Of a DNA stretch of 64,000 nt, positions 1 to 10,820 are shown one piece after another; position 1 is the first letter of the stretch; every line of letters starts with the position of its first letter. This stretch comes from Apostichopus japonicus (Eukaryota; Echinodermata; Holothuroidea; Aspidochirotida; Stichopodidae), in the NCBI RefSeq assembly GCF_037975245.1, contig NC_092569.1, positions 34,262,668-34,326,667 of the forward strand. The letters run 5' to 3'. A program made the position numbers and the translations under genes. A model generated the notes under the pieces. The model had not been told where the DNA came from. It made no database searches and saw only the letters and a list, made by a program, of their open reading frames with translations.

Positions 1-590
1 TTTGGGTACTCTCTATGTAACTGCCTCCTTTATCGCTACCCTGTGCAAAAATTCAGGAGAGTGGCTTCCGTTTGTTCAATTATGATTGTACTATTCAGGG
101 ATGCCAGCAGGGTTTTCCCCTAGGGCCTGAAAGTTGTGGGGACTTGGACGTCCCAAAGACTATCTAATATATCAATCAATCAATCAATATTTTGGCAAAA
201 TATCCCTCCCAGATCACCGGAAATGGAACTTCCCAGGCCTTGTATGTTGCATCTGAAATTTATTCTTATCTGAACTTTATTTTGAGGATATCACGTTTTA
301 GAAATTTACACTACCAAAAAAATACTATAAAAAATACAATAAGAAAAATAAGAAACAACACCATAAGATTAAAACATAACTGGATAATGGTCATGTGTTC
401 GATTCTTTAACCTTAAATGGAACCAAATTTCAAAATTGGGAAAAAGCCGGAATTCCGGCTATTGCCGGAATTCTGGCATCCCTGCTCTATTGTTTGGTCA
501 AACTTGATGATCAACCAACATTCTGCTTCGATGGCAGTCTGTTCAAACTAATTAATTAAATAACTAAGTAAATTATGAGGCTGTAATTAC
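1..590. other. Left-edge intron sequence of the MDC1-like gene with a dispersed repeat
   Basis: No exon is recognised here. Bases about 195-260 are a copy of a repeat also seen near 54431-54470 and 55040-55090 (shared core CCAGATCACCGGAAATGG). Around 446-475 a GCCGGAATTC word is repeated next to the palindrome CCGGAATTCCGG. Confidence 0.5.
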
Positions 591-759
591 CTTTGTCTTC
601 AGCTATCTCTTCATCTGATTCTCTAGCCAGGACTCCTCCCGCTCTTGGCACAGCCGGTGTCTTCATTTGAAGAGTTTTATTCTTTCCTACGTGGTCACTC
701 TTAACGGCTTGTGTCGGCTGAATACAGTCACTGAGGTTCAAGTAGTCAGAATTTTCAGA
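591..759 (-). CDS. MDC1: MDC1-like exon, acidic linker
   Basis: This 169-nt exon runs from an ATCTCTTCAG acceptor to a GTAATT donor and leaves in phase 1, so at least one more exon lies left of 591. It contains QMKTPAVPRAGG followed by ESDEEIAED, polar and disordered in character. Nothing recognisable as its next exon was seen in 1-590. Confidence 0.7.
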
Positions 760-3700
760 CTGAAGAGATATATATATGTGAAAATACATGAAAGCTATGG
801 ACTTTGGAATTGATATATAAATTTAAAGACATATATATATATATATAAAAAGATCACCGTCAAAAATCTCTAAAATATATATAGAGATATGTTCTGGCAT
901 CTACAAAAATCCTGTGACCCATGAACATTTTTCTCAACCCATTTTTGGATTACCCAACTCCACCCAGCCAGCCCCACCCCAAGATTGTTCGCAGACAGTC
1001 GTGTTAAACAATAGACACAAACAAAAAGCCCAGTGAACAAAACTTGACTTGTTACCTCTTTCTGATCTTCAGTATGAGGTATTAGCAATCCTTGGTCAGA
1101 GTCCACACCATCCAGCATCAGCTCGGAGTCTGTGTCCGATCCAGATCCCTGAGACTTCAAATGATATGAAAAAAACAATTTCAACTCTCATCAAATTAGA
1201 TCTACAAAAGTGTCTGAGAATAGAACCGCTGATATTGTCTGATGCAGGTGGCTTGGTTGATGAATATTCATAAGATCATGTTACTTGTTTGTGTGACTTG
1301 CTTTAAAACGATGTCAAACACGTCAGCTCTGAAATCTTGTATGCAAAGTTGACAATGAACAGATATGAACAGTAAGAAAGCCTTTACCACACAAGATCGT
1401 ACTCGGGTGATTTCCAACAAAACCCAATTCCAGAACCATTGTCGCACTCGGAACAATGTGAAAGCCCTCTCACCTACACCGTACATGCAACTTGTAATGG
1501 TACATTCTAATTCTGACGAGGTACCAGGTGACTAAACCCCACAAGTTTCTTAAATGATGACCTCGGCAGTTTCCTTTCAAGTGTTGTTTCAAAACCAGCA
1601 ACAGTTCAGAGAAAATATACCATAGACATTTGCGTAATTTCACAGTTATGACTCAAATGAATGCTGACTTGATATTACCAAATAAAGAGCTGTTATATTT
1701 AACTGATCAGGTGTGCTTTAAACTATTCAAAGACCTCTGTGAACTGGATGCAATGGGAAAGATCATATAACTACAAAAAGGGCTATGTCATTCCTCAGGT
1801 AACCCTCTTTTCCTGAGTCAGAACGGAAGTCAAAAACGATCAAAAAGGTTTTAAATCTATGTAAATTTTAAATACACTGCACAGTTCAGTGCTTCACAGT
1901 AGCCTGTTCTAGATATGGTATATTTATTATCGATAACCTTTGGAATTGATAGAATATCTTTCCTACCTTGTTATATTCACTTGCAAGGTAGTACTGGCAA
2001 GCCATATCTGCCAGTATAAACTTGTCGTCGTGTTGCATATTGTAGCGAACGTTCGGTTTCAAAAATAACTGCGAAGACAAGCACAGACGAGGTTACTACT
2101 ACTGACTTCCCATGATACTTCATGTACACATCTCTCTATGTAAATAAATGATCCACGAATAGCTATGAAACTAATTAGTATTTATTATTCATGCAAGTAC
2201 CTGATGTTAGTATTACTCTCCCTTCTATTTCTTCTTATGTCATTGTACGATATTACGCATCACAGATAATTTCAAGAATTGAGTCCTATTACCACAATGA
2301 AATACTAATTATTTTTTTCCGTTTTTTTTTGGGGGGGACGGGAGGGGAAGGTGAGGGGAGGGTGAGGAGAGGGGGTATTTTTATTTGAGTGTGACTAAAG
2401 CATGAAAATGACATGGGGGTCACTGTGCTATTTCAGATCTGAAATGGCTTGATTCGACTAGAACTAAGAAGAATTGAATGCATGAAAGATCGGCGTAACC
2501 GTGAGTTCGAATAGGTTACCAAAGGATTTCTTGGCACATAATTATTCACCTAGTTTTACCCACTGTTAAGGCCCGGTCACACTACAGCGATATTTTATCG
2601 GAATACGGTGCGATTTTCCCGATTTTAGGCCGAAGAGTGAGGTTTGTGGTAGTGAATGTAATGAATGCAGTGGAATATTCGAATACCTACTCCAAATCTG
2701 AGGGGTTCTGGAACGGACTACATTCTGAAGTGATGTCACATCGAAAAACGATAAAAATCGGAAGAGAAATCGGATAGCTATCCGATAAAAGGAAACGGAA
2801 TCAATATCAAAAGTTAGGAGAGGGCTATTCCACATCGGAATGGCTCAACAGATAGCAAATCAGATCCTTTGTCACTGTGGCTAGAAGACCCGAACGAAAA
2901 ACAGGCTGTTTCGATTCCTCCCGGAAAATCGGATAGTATTCCGACAAAAAATCGGTATAGTGTGACCGGGCCTTAAGCCCAGTAAATGTCCACAGCACCA
3001 ATGAGACTTTAGGATTCCCATAGCAAGATGAAGAGCCAGAAGTGACCTGCGAAACATTACTAAGCTAGAGACCCAAATACAAGTACAAGTTCCAAATAGA
3101 GATTACGTGCGTATCTACAGTAAGGTCATTTGAGTAGGGGAAGTCTCCTCATCACAAAACGAAATGATTTAAATCCTTAAACTTGCTCCAGTAATTGACG
3201 GCATCTTAAGAATTATTGTACAGCACTTACATTGACTCTTAAAAAAAAACATACCTTTCCTTTTCGGCATTTATTTCTGCTCCCTAGGTCATATATCAAA
3301 TGTGTGTCTGCGTGAACTTCGATGCAAGCATGCTGTTTGGACAAGGACTACAAAGAAATGAAGTAGTAAACAATGACAGACTGAACGTTATTTTCAAAGA
3401 CGACAAAACAGGCATTTTGTCCGCTACAAGAGATCTGACATACAGGGTAATGATGCTTTAGCATAACATCAACTTTATCATTTATTGTTTGGTGGTAGCT
3501 TTGAATAAATACTAATACCATGCGATGCTATATATAAATAAATACCCCTCAGAGATCAATGTGGTTTCCGAAGAATACCATCCTAACTTTATCATTTATT
3601 GTTAGGTGGTGGCTTTGAATAAATACTAATACCATGCAATGCCATATATATAAATAAATACCCCTCAGAGATCCATGTGATTACAACCAAATATGGTAAC

Positions 3701-6700
3701 TTCCGATTGGCATAATACCATTTAAGTCGATACTCAAAACAAAGTTTCCAACAAATTTGAAAGCACGGTGCTACTGTGTCATTAGTAATACTGTAGTTTA
3801 TTTTAGTTCCTACGACAGTTTTGGTGGATTCAAAGAATACTTTAAGTTTTTTTCGGTGAGTTTGTCTTTATTTTGACTGTGAAATATCACAACTCCAGAC
3901 TGTGGTACAGTCAATTGAAAATGCTGGTTAGAGGCAGTCAGTACTTTAACAGAGACCCTGATTACAAGTACCATTCAGGATGGAAGAATGAATGAATCAA
4001 TACCAGGATCACATTGCATTATTTAAATATACAAATATATATATAACCAATGTCTATGTATTATTCCCATAATCTGACATATGACATTAAAGGAGAAATG
4101 AAATCCTGGGGTTTTGCAGTAAACACATACTGTACTACAGAATCATATTCTGATAAGAAATAACTAATCAGAAAAGTGCTTTCCATGGTATTTTCTAATT
4201 ATTTATCATGTATTTTATGAGCAACTACATTGTTAGTTTCCATTTGTTATGCTACAGGCGTTATTCTCAAGTTTTTCTGTAACATTTGAACACTGCAAAA
4301 CCTTGGCGTTCATTTCTCCTTTAATGCCAACAATTCTACAAAGATCTTCAAAGATCATTTTTATGACAAGAAATTAAGAAGATGTACCTCCTTGGGCCAT
4401 TTTGAATTTTTTGTTTTCTCTACAGGAATTAAACAGTATAAATATATCGTCAAGTCTCGCCGGAATTTCTTACGATGTTTCACATACTTTGAAGACATTT
4501 TATTACCAAATACAGAAACAAAGAGTTGATCTGGTTTCATAGTACTGTCCCTTTTACGTCAGCTCCCTTAGAAGATTCTTGACGCTGGATCAGACTCTAT
4601 TCTCCTGCTTGGAAGCTTTCTTTCATTCTGTGATCCACAGTTATTAAACGATGGAGTTTGTCGTTAACAAAGACTAAATATTTCATATCCAGGAACTTTT
4701 AATGTTCGTCATCAATATAAATATACCCTAAATGACTCAGTTTTCTATATATTCAGATAACTCTCAATTTTGTTATCGCCACCAAATGAGTAATAAAGGG
4801 CGGCCTAGGAAATGATTTGACACAATTCACAACACTCGTTACCACGGACACTTTCCATGGTACTAATAACAAGTCTGACAGTCAATTGAGAAATTCTCAA
4901 ACTTGTCATCACTATTACCTAAAATCAACATTTTGCTACTGAATTTTCATGCCAAAACAGCATTGAAATATCAAACACGTTCATGACAAAATGTTGCTTT
5001 CATACAGAAAACCCAGAATATTTACCTTTACTGGTATGGTAATCTGGTTTGCATCATCTCTGCCGATGAAGTTTTCACCTACAACATAAAGTAGAAATAT
5101 TCTGAAAGGTTATTGTTTGGAACATTGCAGGAAGTATATGGGGCAATCCAGGACTTCCTTAAGCACTAACAGGACAATAGAACTAGTGATGGTATTGAAT
5201 GATCAGGAGGGGGCGGTAGAAACGAAAGTGTCGAAAACTAACGTCACAGGATGTATTATTCCTAATACCATAAATACCAAAGGTATTATAAATATCTTTA
5301 TAAATATCAGAATGATGACTTGTACGAAATTGGGCAATATTGGTACTCCTGCAAGCCGAACATTATGTCCTGGAATACAAGAAACCGCTACCAATGAAAC
5401 CACCAAAAATTACTGTAAGCAACCTACAGTAGTTTGACATATCCATCAAGCTTTGCCGTAATTCAATGAAGCTAGTTGTCGTGTAATTGTTTTCCCTCTA
5501 TGACGTGTATAAGTTTCCGTACTTTAACTTTCATATTTTATTATTAACATGCGTTGTAGTTACTTGTATAGCTCGCCTTTCAACAAGACATACCACCGCG
5601 CTGCGGTGCAACCTTGCAGTTCATTTCATATATTCAAACATAACGTTCAGTGGAGATGTTAAGGTATGTTGATGTTTAGTTGCTTCTCAGCGTTTATTTA
5701 GCTTTATATTTAATAGGGGAGAGTGGGGTGGAGTTATTCAGCGTATTATTTGTATCACGGGCTAGGCTACTATGGTGGGGATTGTTTACGTGGTTCTGCT
5801 TGGTTAGGCCTGTGAGCTCATTCTTAGTTATGACCTGATACTGGGCGAGATATGTTTACAGTTGCTATTAACCTACTTTCTACTTGTTTACCCTAAGTTG
5901 TATGTATATGTTAAGTTATAAGTTGACCTAGAGGTCACGGGTTCTAGTTGGCTAATTATTTTTTCTATGTTGATAAGACTACTACTGGGAAGGGTTTTTC
6001 CAATGTATTGTACGGATGCCCTTAAGTGCCGTAAGTTAAAACACATACTTCAAGGTTACATATTATTTCAGTTGGGCTTATTTCTCATCGTTTTGGGGGG
6101 TAAAACTGGTAACCATGATTTTCTTACTACTAAGTATGCTTTATGCTACTATTTACACTGTTTTCTTCCTTTTTTTTTCATTCAGAAACCCTACACAGTT
6201 GTTGAATCTAGTTTAATAAAGAAAGACAACATATTGCAGCAACGTGTCAAAGACATCCTTTCTGAATTCAATTATTTACATCCATTTCACAACACTAGTA
6301 TTGTTTCTGTCATTCACCACAAAATACTGTAAGCGACATGCCTTTGTTCTTAGATTGAAATGTGACATTCTAGCATGACTGTACAGTCGTTGGATCAAAC
6401 AGAAGTAACCCTATATCAATCCCAACTAACAACCAATCTGCAAATCCTAACTTACAATCACTTGACAACCACCTTAAGATACAACCACCCTATGAATACT
6501 GAATTACGAATCACCATGGCAGCCTTAACTTACAATCACTTAATGAACCATAATTCACAATCACCCAATGATGCCTACAAATTATTGTACAACCACCCTA
6601 TGAATACTGACTTACAGTATGAATCACCGTATGTAGCAGCTGTACGGGTAACTTACAATCACTTAATGAACCATACTTCACAATCACCCAATGATGCCTA

Positions 6701-9700
6701 CAAATTATTGTACAACCACCCTATGAATACTGACTTATGAATCACCGTATGTAGCAGCTGTACGGGTAACTTACAATCACTCAATGAACTAGAATTCACA
6801 ATCACCCAATGATAGCTACAAATTATTGTACAATAACCTTATGATACAATCACCAACAAACATTGATTTACAAATCACCTGATAAAATTAACAGTATCTC
6901 ACCTCAAGAAGAAACACCCAACTTCCAAACACCTACATGAAGCCTAAGTTACTGTACAACCACCATAACATACTTGTACCACTCTAGATGAATACTGACT
7001 TACAAATCACCCTTAGCTACCTTAATGTACAACCATCCACGAACCCTTCTGTAAGTTATAACCATGGACACATTGAACCTAGAAGTTACATCCACCCTAT
7101 AAACTCTAACAAACAATCACCCTATCAACCTAACTATCACCCTTTCTACCTAACTAACAATTACTCAGCAGATATATTAAATGTTTTCCTTGAACAGACA
7201 GTTTGTTATTCTCACCTTCAAACACTGGATAAACCTTCTCTTGAAAACCTCTGTTACTGAATACTTTCAAGTATCCCAACTGAAAAGCAAAACAACAGAA
7301 AAATGAATAAACAATAGAAATTGGCATGGAATTTGTTGTAAACTACAGAGGTTTTTTGTTCTCTTTGCTGTTGACTTTGATCTCCATGAATATAACTTGA
7401 ATATTAATGAGTATAACTTACTTTCCCATACATGTGCAACCCCTTCTGACTTAAAGCATTTCAAATTGATCAAGAAAACATTTTCATAGAGCTGTTTGGA
7501 TGCAAAAATATCAATCTAAGATTATTAGCTACAAGTAGTAAAATTGTAAAAGTTGAATATTTGAAACTATTTCATTCGTTTGAGTTTCAACATTATGAGA
7601 AATAGTGTCCGAGGAACAGAACAGAGAATGGGAGAAAAGAAAGGCTATCGATTCTTGTTTGTGGTGTCATATTTCAACTAGAATTTGAAATTTTCTTATT
7701 TACTTTCCCTTTGCTCTTCATGTCACATTTTCAAGGAATTCACTTTATTAAAACAGTGTTGACAATGAAACCGATGCCAGCATGCCAGCAATTGTAGGTC
7801 ATGTTAATAATTTCATTACTTGTATATATTTTCTAACATTTACAGGATCCAGAGAGTGTCTGTATATGGGGGATTTTCAAGTGATATTGTTACAAAAACT
7901 GGCGCCCCGCAAGGTTGTGTTATATTACCTGTTCTATTCACCCTTTATACTTCTAGCTTTCCTAGCACACAACCTAACACGCATATTGTTAAATTTGCCA
8001 ACGCCACATGCATCTTAGATCTGTCTTATTGGTAAGAATGGTGACGAGACCGGGTATATAGGCAAGAAATATCCACCTTCACAATTTGGTGTGATAGAAA
8101 CAGATTACGACTGAATGTGTTGATTTTCGATGTAGCGGGCACCGACTCGAGAGAATTGAGATTGGAAATGAGCCAGTAGAACAAGTGCAATCTTATAAAT
8201 ACCTGGGAGTGACCATCACTGATAAATTGGAGTGGGATGAACATGTAAAAACTGTTCTAGCAAACACTAATCAGTGTATGTTCCTTTTACGGAAGCTTAA
8301 TTCACTCAGAATAAACACAACTCTCATTTCTCTGTTCTATAAAGCGGCAATCGAGACCATCATTACATTCTGTTTAGCCGCGTGGGGTGGAAATACTACT
8401 GCTAGAGACATAACCAAGTTAAATAGACTAGTTTCTAAAGCAAGGAAAGTTTGTCGGTCACATGACCTCAGTTCAGTAGATGAGTTGCTTGTCAGAGTCT
8501 CCCAGAGAAATATGAAGTCAATCTTTGTCACTTTAGTCACCATTAGCCAGTAGGTGTTGACTAACAACATCTTACTTCTCATCAACCATTCACAATCAGC
8601 AGCTAAAAATGTGTGTGTGCGTGTGTGTGTGTGTGTGTGTGTACAACAGTTATCTGATATTGCAAGTGAATTGTTTCATTCCTGCCTATATTGTACAGGG
8701 TACATGTACTCTTTCCAAAATCGTGTACATGAGTTGTCATATTTGGACTTCCTCGATTGTTCAAGTTTTTTTTAGAAAATGGGAAAAGAACATCGAACTT
8801 TGGATATCGTTAAAAATAGCAATCAGACGTTTCATAACTGTCTGGGGAAGCTTTTCATGACAAATTTCTCCAAGAAATGTTTTGATTATATCAGAGATTC
8901 TCTTTTGAAACCAGAAAGTCAGCAGGCTTAAGAATCCATGCCACAGTTTTTTGATAACAATATTGTTTAAAGTACACCTGCACCCAATATGTTAAGGTTT
9001 GACCCTTTATAGCCCTTGCTAAGATTAAGTTGACTAATGTATCAATTTAATTTTATAATTTTGGAATTATATATCACATTTAACTCTTTGACCACTGATG
9101 ACCTCAAATAAACTTTGACCATCACCAAGTTCAATCAGGTTAGCGCACTCTACAACTTGGTTAGATCTACATAATTACCAGCATTGTTACGAACAAGGAT
9201 TCTACGTCTGGGACGCAATCTTTAAGCCAGGGACGCAAACCTTCAAATTGACATCATAACTATCATAACTGTTTTACTGCTGATGTCGTATTTGAGGATA
9301 AACCAACATGGAAGGCGTTTAATGTTAGGTCTAAAGACCTAGTCAGGCATGTGTGTAGGCTAACGTAATTTCATTATAAGCTAGAACATACTGTACGTAA
9401 TGATTTAAACTTTAAATTAACTGCCGTAGCAACCGATTAAAACTCATCTGTTTCGAAATCAACATAAAATTACCGATTTTGGCCTTTTCAAAACCCTGTG
9501 AGTTTGGCGTACAATGAATTTAAGTTTATTAGATTTAAGTGGACTGTCTCAGTTTGTTTTAGTCTCACAACCTTAACGGCGACATTTCTGCAGTGTTGGT
9601 CAAATCGGTGCAAAGAAAAACGAAATGGGTAGTGTTTCGGTTAAGAAAGGCAACAGTCTGATACTTTCAAATAAACACAATGTAGGTAGCCTCACTTTTC

Positions 9701-10130
9701 TGTACTGTACTATGACAGATCTGTGCCGTAGGCCTACTGCACGTTCAAAAATACCCGCCAAATTGCACCTGGATGGAGCGCATATTATAACTAGACCGAA
9801 AATCTTGGGTCACCGTATGTCCGTGACCCGTTACATTACATTTATTAAGAACGTATGAGAGATTGAAGAAACCCACACAGGAGGATTATTCTTAAGAACG
9901 CACACGGACTTGAATTACCAGTACGCGAGCGTTCACACTAAGGGAATTAATCGCTTTTACAAACTTAAAGTACGGGTGCATTCTTAAGTGTGAACAAGCC
10001 CAAAGTTGCCAATCTTTAATATTTGAATATATGTAAAAGTACTTACTGCAGTTTTGCCCTCGGATTCATCTTGTGTATCATCTTCAAAGTCACTCAAGTC
10101 AATCGCTTGTGTTGCATCAAAGTCCATCAT
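591..10130 (-). CDS. MDC1: MDC1-like DNA-damage checkpoint mediator, 5' part (gene continues past the left edge)
   Basis: Six minus-strand exons with GT-AG borders and compatible phases are visible: 10130-10047, 5078-5026, 3347-3255, 2068-1967, 1148-1056 and 759-591. The first codes an acidic N-terminus with DATQAIDLSDFEDD, like the start of vertebrate MDC1, where the Thr of the TQ is an ATM site that binds the FHA domain of a partner molecule. The next three make most of an FHA domain: GENFIGRDD, then SLSKQHACIEVH (the phospho-Thr-binding SxxH signature), YDLGSRN, and a last strand ending FILADMACQYYL. Then come GSGSDTDSELML, an SDTD motif of the type that binds NBS1 when phosphorylated by CK2, and an acidic linker. 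In the family the protein sits on chromatin at breaks and reads gamma-H2AX with C-terminal BRCT repeats; those would lie left of base 1. The exon for the first FHA strand, between 5079 and 10046, was not found. Identification rests on domain order and motifs, not on a search. Confidence 0.82.
1056..1148 (-). CDS. MDC1: MDC1-like exon with SDTD motif
   Basis: This 31-codon exon has a TCTCAG acceptor and a GTAAC donor. It codes GSGSDTDSELMLDGVDSDQG. The SDTD-S-E stretch is the CK2-type motif repeated in MDC1, whose phosphorylated form is bound by the NBS1 FHA/BRCT region. Only one copy is seen in this window. Confidence 0.75.
1967..2068 (-). CDS. MDC1: MDC1-like exon, last FHA strands
   Basis: This 34-codon exon has a TTGTCTTCGCAG acceptor and a GTAGG donor, phase 0 at both ends. 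It codes a segment ending DKFILADMACQYYLAS, which aligns with the end of vertebrate MDC1 FHA domains (a hydrophobic strand, then ADxxCQY). Confidence 0.86.
2566..2976. mobile_element. TTAA-flanked MITE with ~45-bp inverted ends (piggyBac-like target site)
   Basis: TTAA at 2566-2569 and 2973-2976 brackets a 403-bp element. Both ends begin GGCCCGGTCACACTA and stay alike for about 45 bases (TCGGAATAC, then CGATTTTCC). It has no coding capacity and lies in an MDC1 intron. A TTAA duplication is the mark of piggyBac-type insertion; the superfamily assignment is inference. Confidence 0.85.
3255..3347 (-). CDS. MDC1: MDC1-like exon, FHA core with SxxH
   Basis: This 31-codon exon has a TTTCTTTGTAG acceptor, a GTATGT donor and phase 0 at both ends. 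It carries SLSKQHACIEV (the Ser-Lys-Gln-His phosphopeptide-binding loop), then LIYDLGSRNKC, matching the FHA D-x-G-S-x-N turn. Usual FHA proteins read GSxNGT here; this one has Lys-Cys after Asn. Confidence 0.88.
3471..3681. repeat. Two tandem copies of a ~114-bp unit
   Basis: Copies start at 3471 and 3585 (AACTTTATCATTTATTGTT) and both run to AATACCCCTCAGAGATC. They differ by a few substitutions and a small indel. Confidence 0.85.
4087..4324. mobile_element. Second TTAA-flanked MITE (AGGAGAAATG ends)
   Basis: TTAA at 4087-4090 and 4321-4324 flanks a 230-bp element. The left end reads AGGAGAAATGAA and then GGTTTTGCAGT. The right end is its inverted copy (ACTGCAAAACC, then CATTTCTCCT). It has no ORF and is a different family from the 2570 element with the same target-site type. 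Confidence 0.8.
5026..5078 (-). CDS. MDC1: MDC1-like exon, FHA strands 2-3
   Basis: The 53-nt exon lies between a TTGTAG acceptor and a GTAAAT donor. It enters in phase 1 (codon completed from the unfound upstream exon) and leaves in phase 0. It codes GENFIGRDDANQITIPVK, carrying the Gly-Arg of the FHA signature GxNxIGR. Confidence 0.85.
6440..7160. repeat. Tandem satellite, ~120-bp higher unit built from ACAATCACCC-like words
   Basis: Near-identical units start at about 6530, 6650 and 6770 (ACTTACAATCACT), each with TTCACAATCACCCAATGAT, then TTGTACAACCACCCTATGAA. Degenerate smaller copies of ACAATCACC / ACAACCACCC continue to about 7160. Confidence 0.8.
7845..8552 (+). pseudogene. Degenerate non-LTR retrotransposon (LINE) reverse-transcriptase fragment
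   Basis: The forward strand codes the end of a LINE reverse transcriptase with frame breaks. About 7895-7950 gives TGAPQGCVILPVLFTLY, the conserved block before the catalytic site. About 7985-8010 gives HIVKFANATCIL where active enzymes have F-A-D-D. From 8185 one frame gives YKYLGVTITDKLEWDEHV, then a thumb-like region with FCLAAWGGNTTARD, ending at a stop at 8551. Loss of both catalytic Asp, plus stops and frameshifts near 8035-8180, make it inactive. No endonuclease part or 5' end is seen. Confidence 0.88.
8611..8642. repeat. (GT)n microsatellite
   Basis: This is a GT dinucleotide run interrupted once (GTGTGTGTGC, then GT to 8642). It sits just after the LINE fragment, where simple repeats often mark LINE tails. 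Confidence 0.95.
9196..9255 (+). repeat. Short dispersed repeat, copy 1
   Basis: It shares GGATTCT, GGGACGCAAT, AGCCAGGGAC and CTTCAAATTG, in that order and spacing, with 45896-45957. The family is not recognised. Confidence 0.6.
10047..10130 (-). CDS. MDC1: MDC1-like exon 1 (start codon, TQ motif)
   Basis: The 28 codons start with two Met in a row (10130-10125) and end in phase 0 at a strong GTAAGT donor (10046-10041). The product is acidic, with ATQAIDLSDFEDD near its start. Either Met could be the initiator; the first is taken here. Confidence 0.78.
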
Positions 10131-10820
10131 CAGAGAGAATCTATGAAGTACAATGATGTATACTATGATCAGAGCCTGGATATCATGTGCGATACATTTA
10201 ACAAACAAATAAATATTGCCTCTACTTCTCTAGGCAATTCTTTCTCGAACGAAGCATTGCTCAAAATTTAAAATCGCTCAGGACTATCAGTAGAGCTGTA
10301 CAGTAGATAAGTTTATTTATGAGTTTGGCTTAGCCTGGGTACTAGTTTCTTGAGAGAAAGTACCCCCCCCCTAACTCCCTCCTCCCCTACAGAAACAGAT
10401 TGCCAACTGGTGTTTTCTACATCTAGACTTACTGTAGATAAGGCATATATAGACCTAGCTTACTTTAGAAGCTTTCACAGAGGGCCAGGATACTCTACCA
10501 ATGCTAAGTAAGGTAGCTTCGTACCAGGGCTCAAGACCAGTGCCGTTTACCTCTTTGGCTGTTCGGTCATGAACTATGACAGCCATGCTGCTAATATACC
10601 ACATGATCCCAATTCCAAATGAGTCCAATCTTGTTTTAAAGTGAATTTCTTACCTACCGCACATAATTGGCAAAATAGGAGGGTGATGTTGTTTACAAAC
10701 AAAACCCCTATAAAACTGACATTTAATCCAGCAGTAACACTGTCCTTAATTTCTCAAGGATTTGGGTAGAGAAGCATTCTAAGTGTGATTCGTGAATATA
10801 GTGGCTTAGGCTAGGGGTCG

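Larger units (their letters stand above)
5079..10046. other. Large first intron(s) of the MDC1-like gene
   Basis: This holds a satellite (about 6440-7160), a dead LINE (about 7845-8552), a GT microsatellite and a short dispersed repeat (9196-9255). One or more FHA exons should lie here, entering in phase 0 and leaving in phase 1. A weak candidate is 7440-7413 before a GTAAGT donor (SEGVAHVWE), but it lacks the expected first-strand residues. Nothing else is recognised. Confidence 0.5.

Noticed and set aside
6375-6740. 121-codon ORF
   Set aside because: It translates the satellite; the repeat period explains the open frame.
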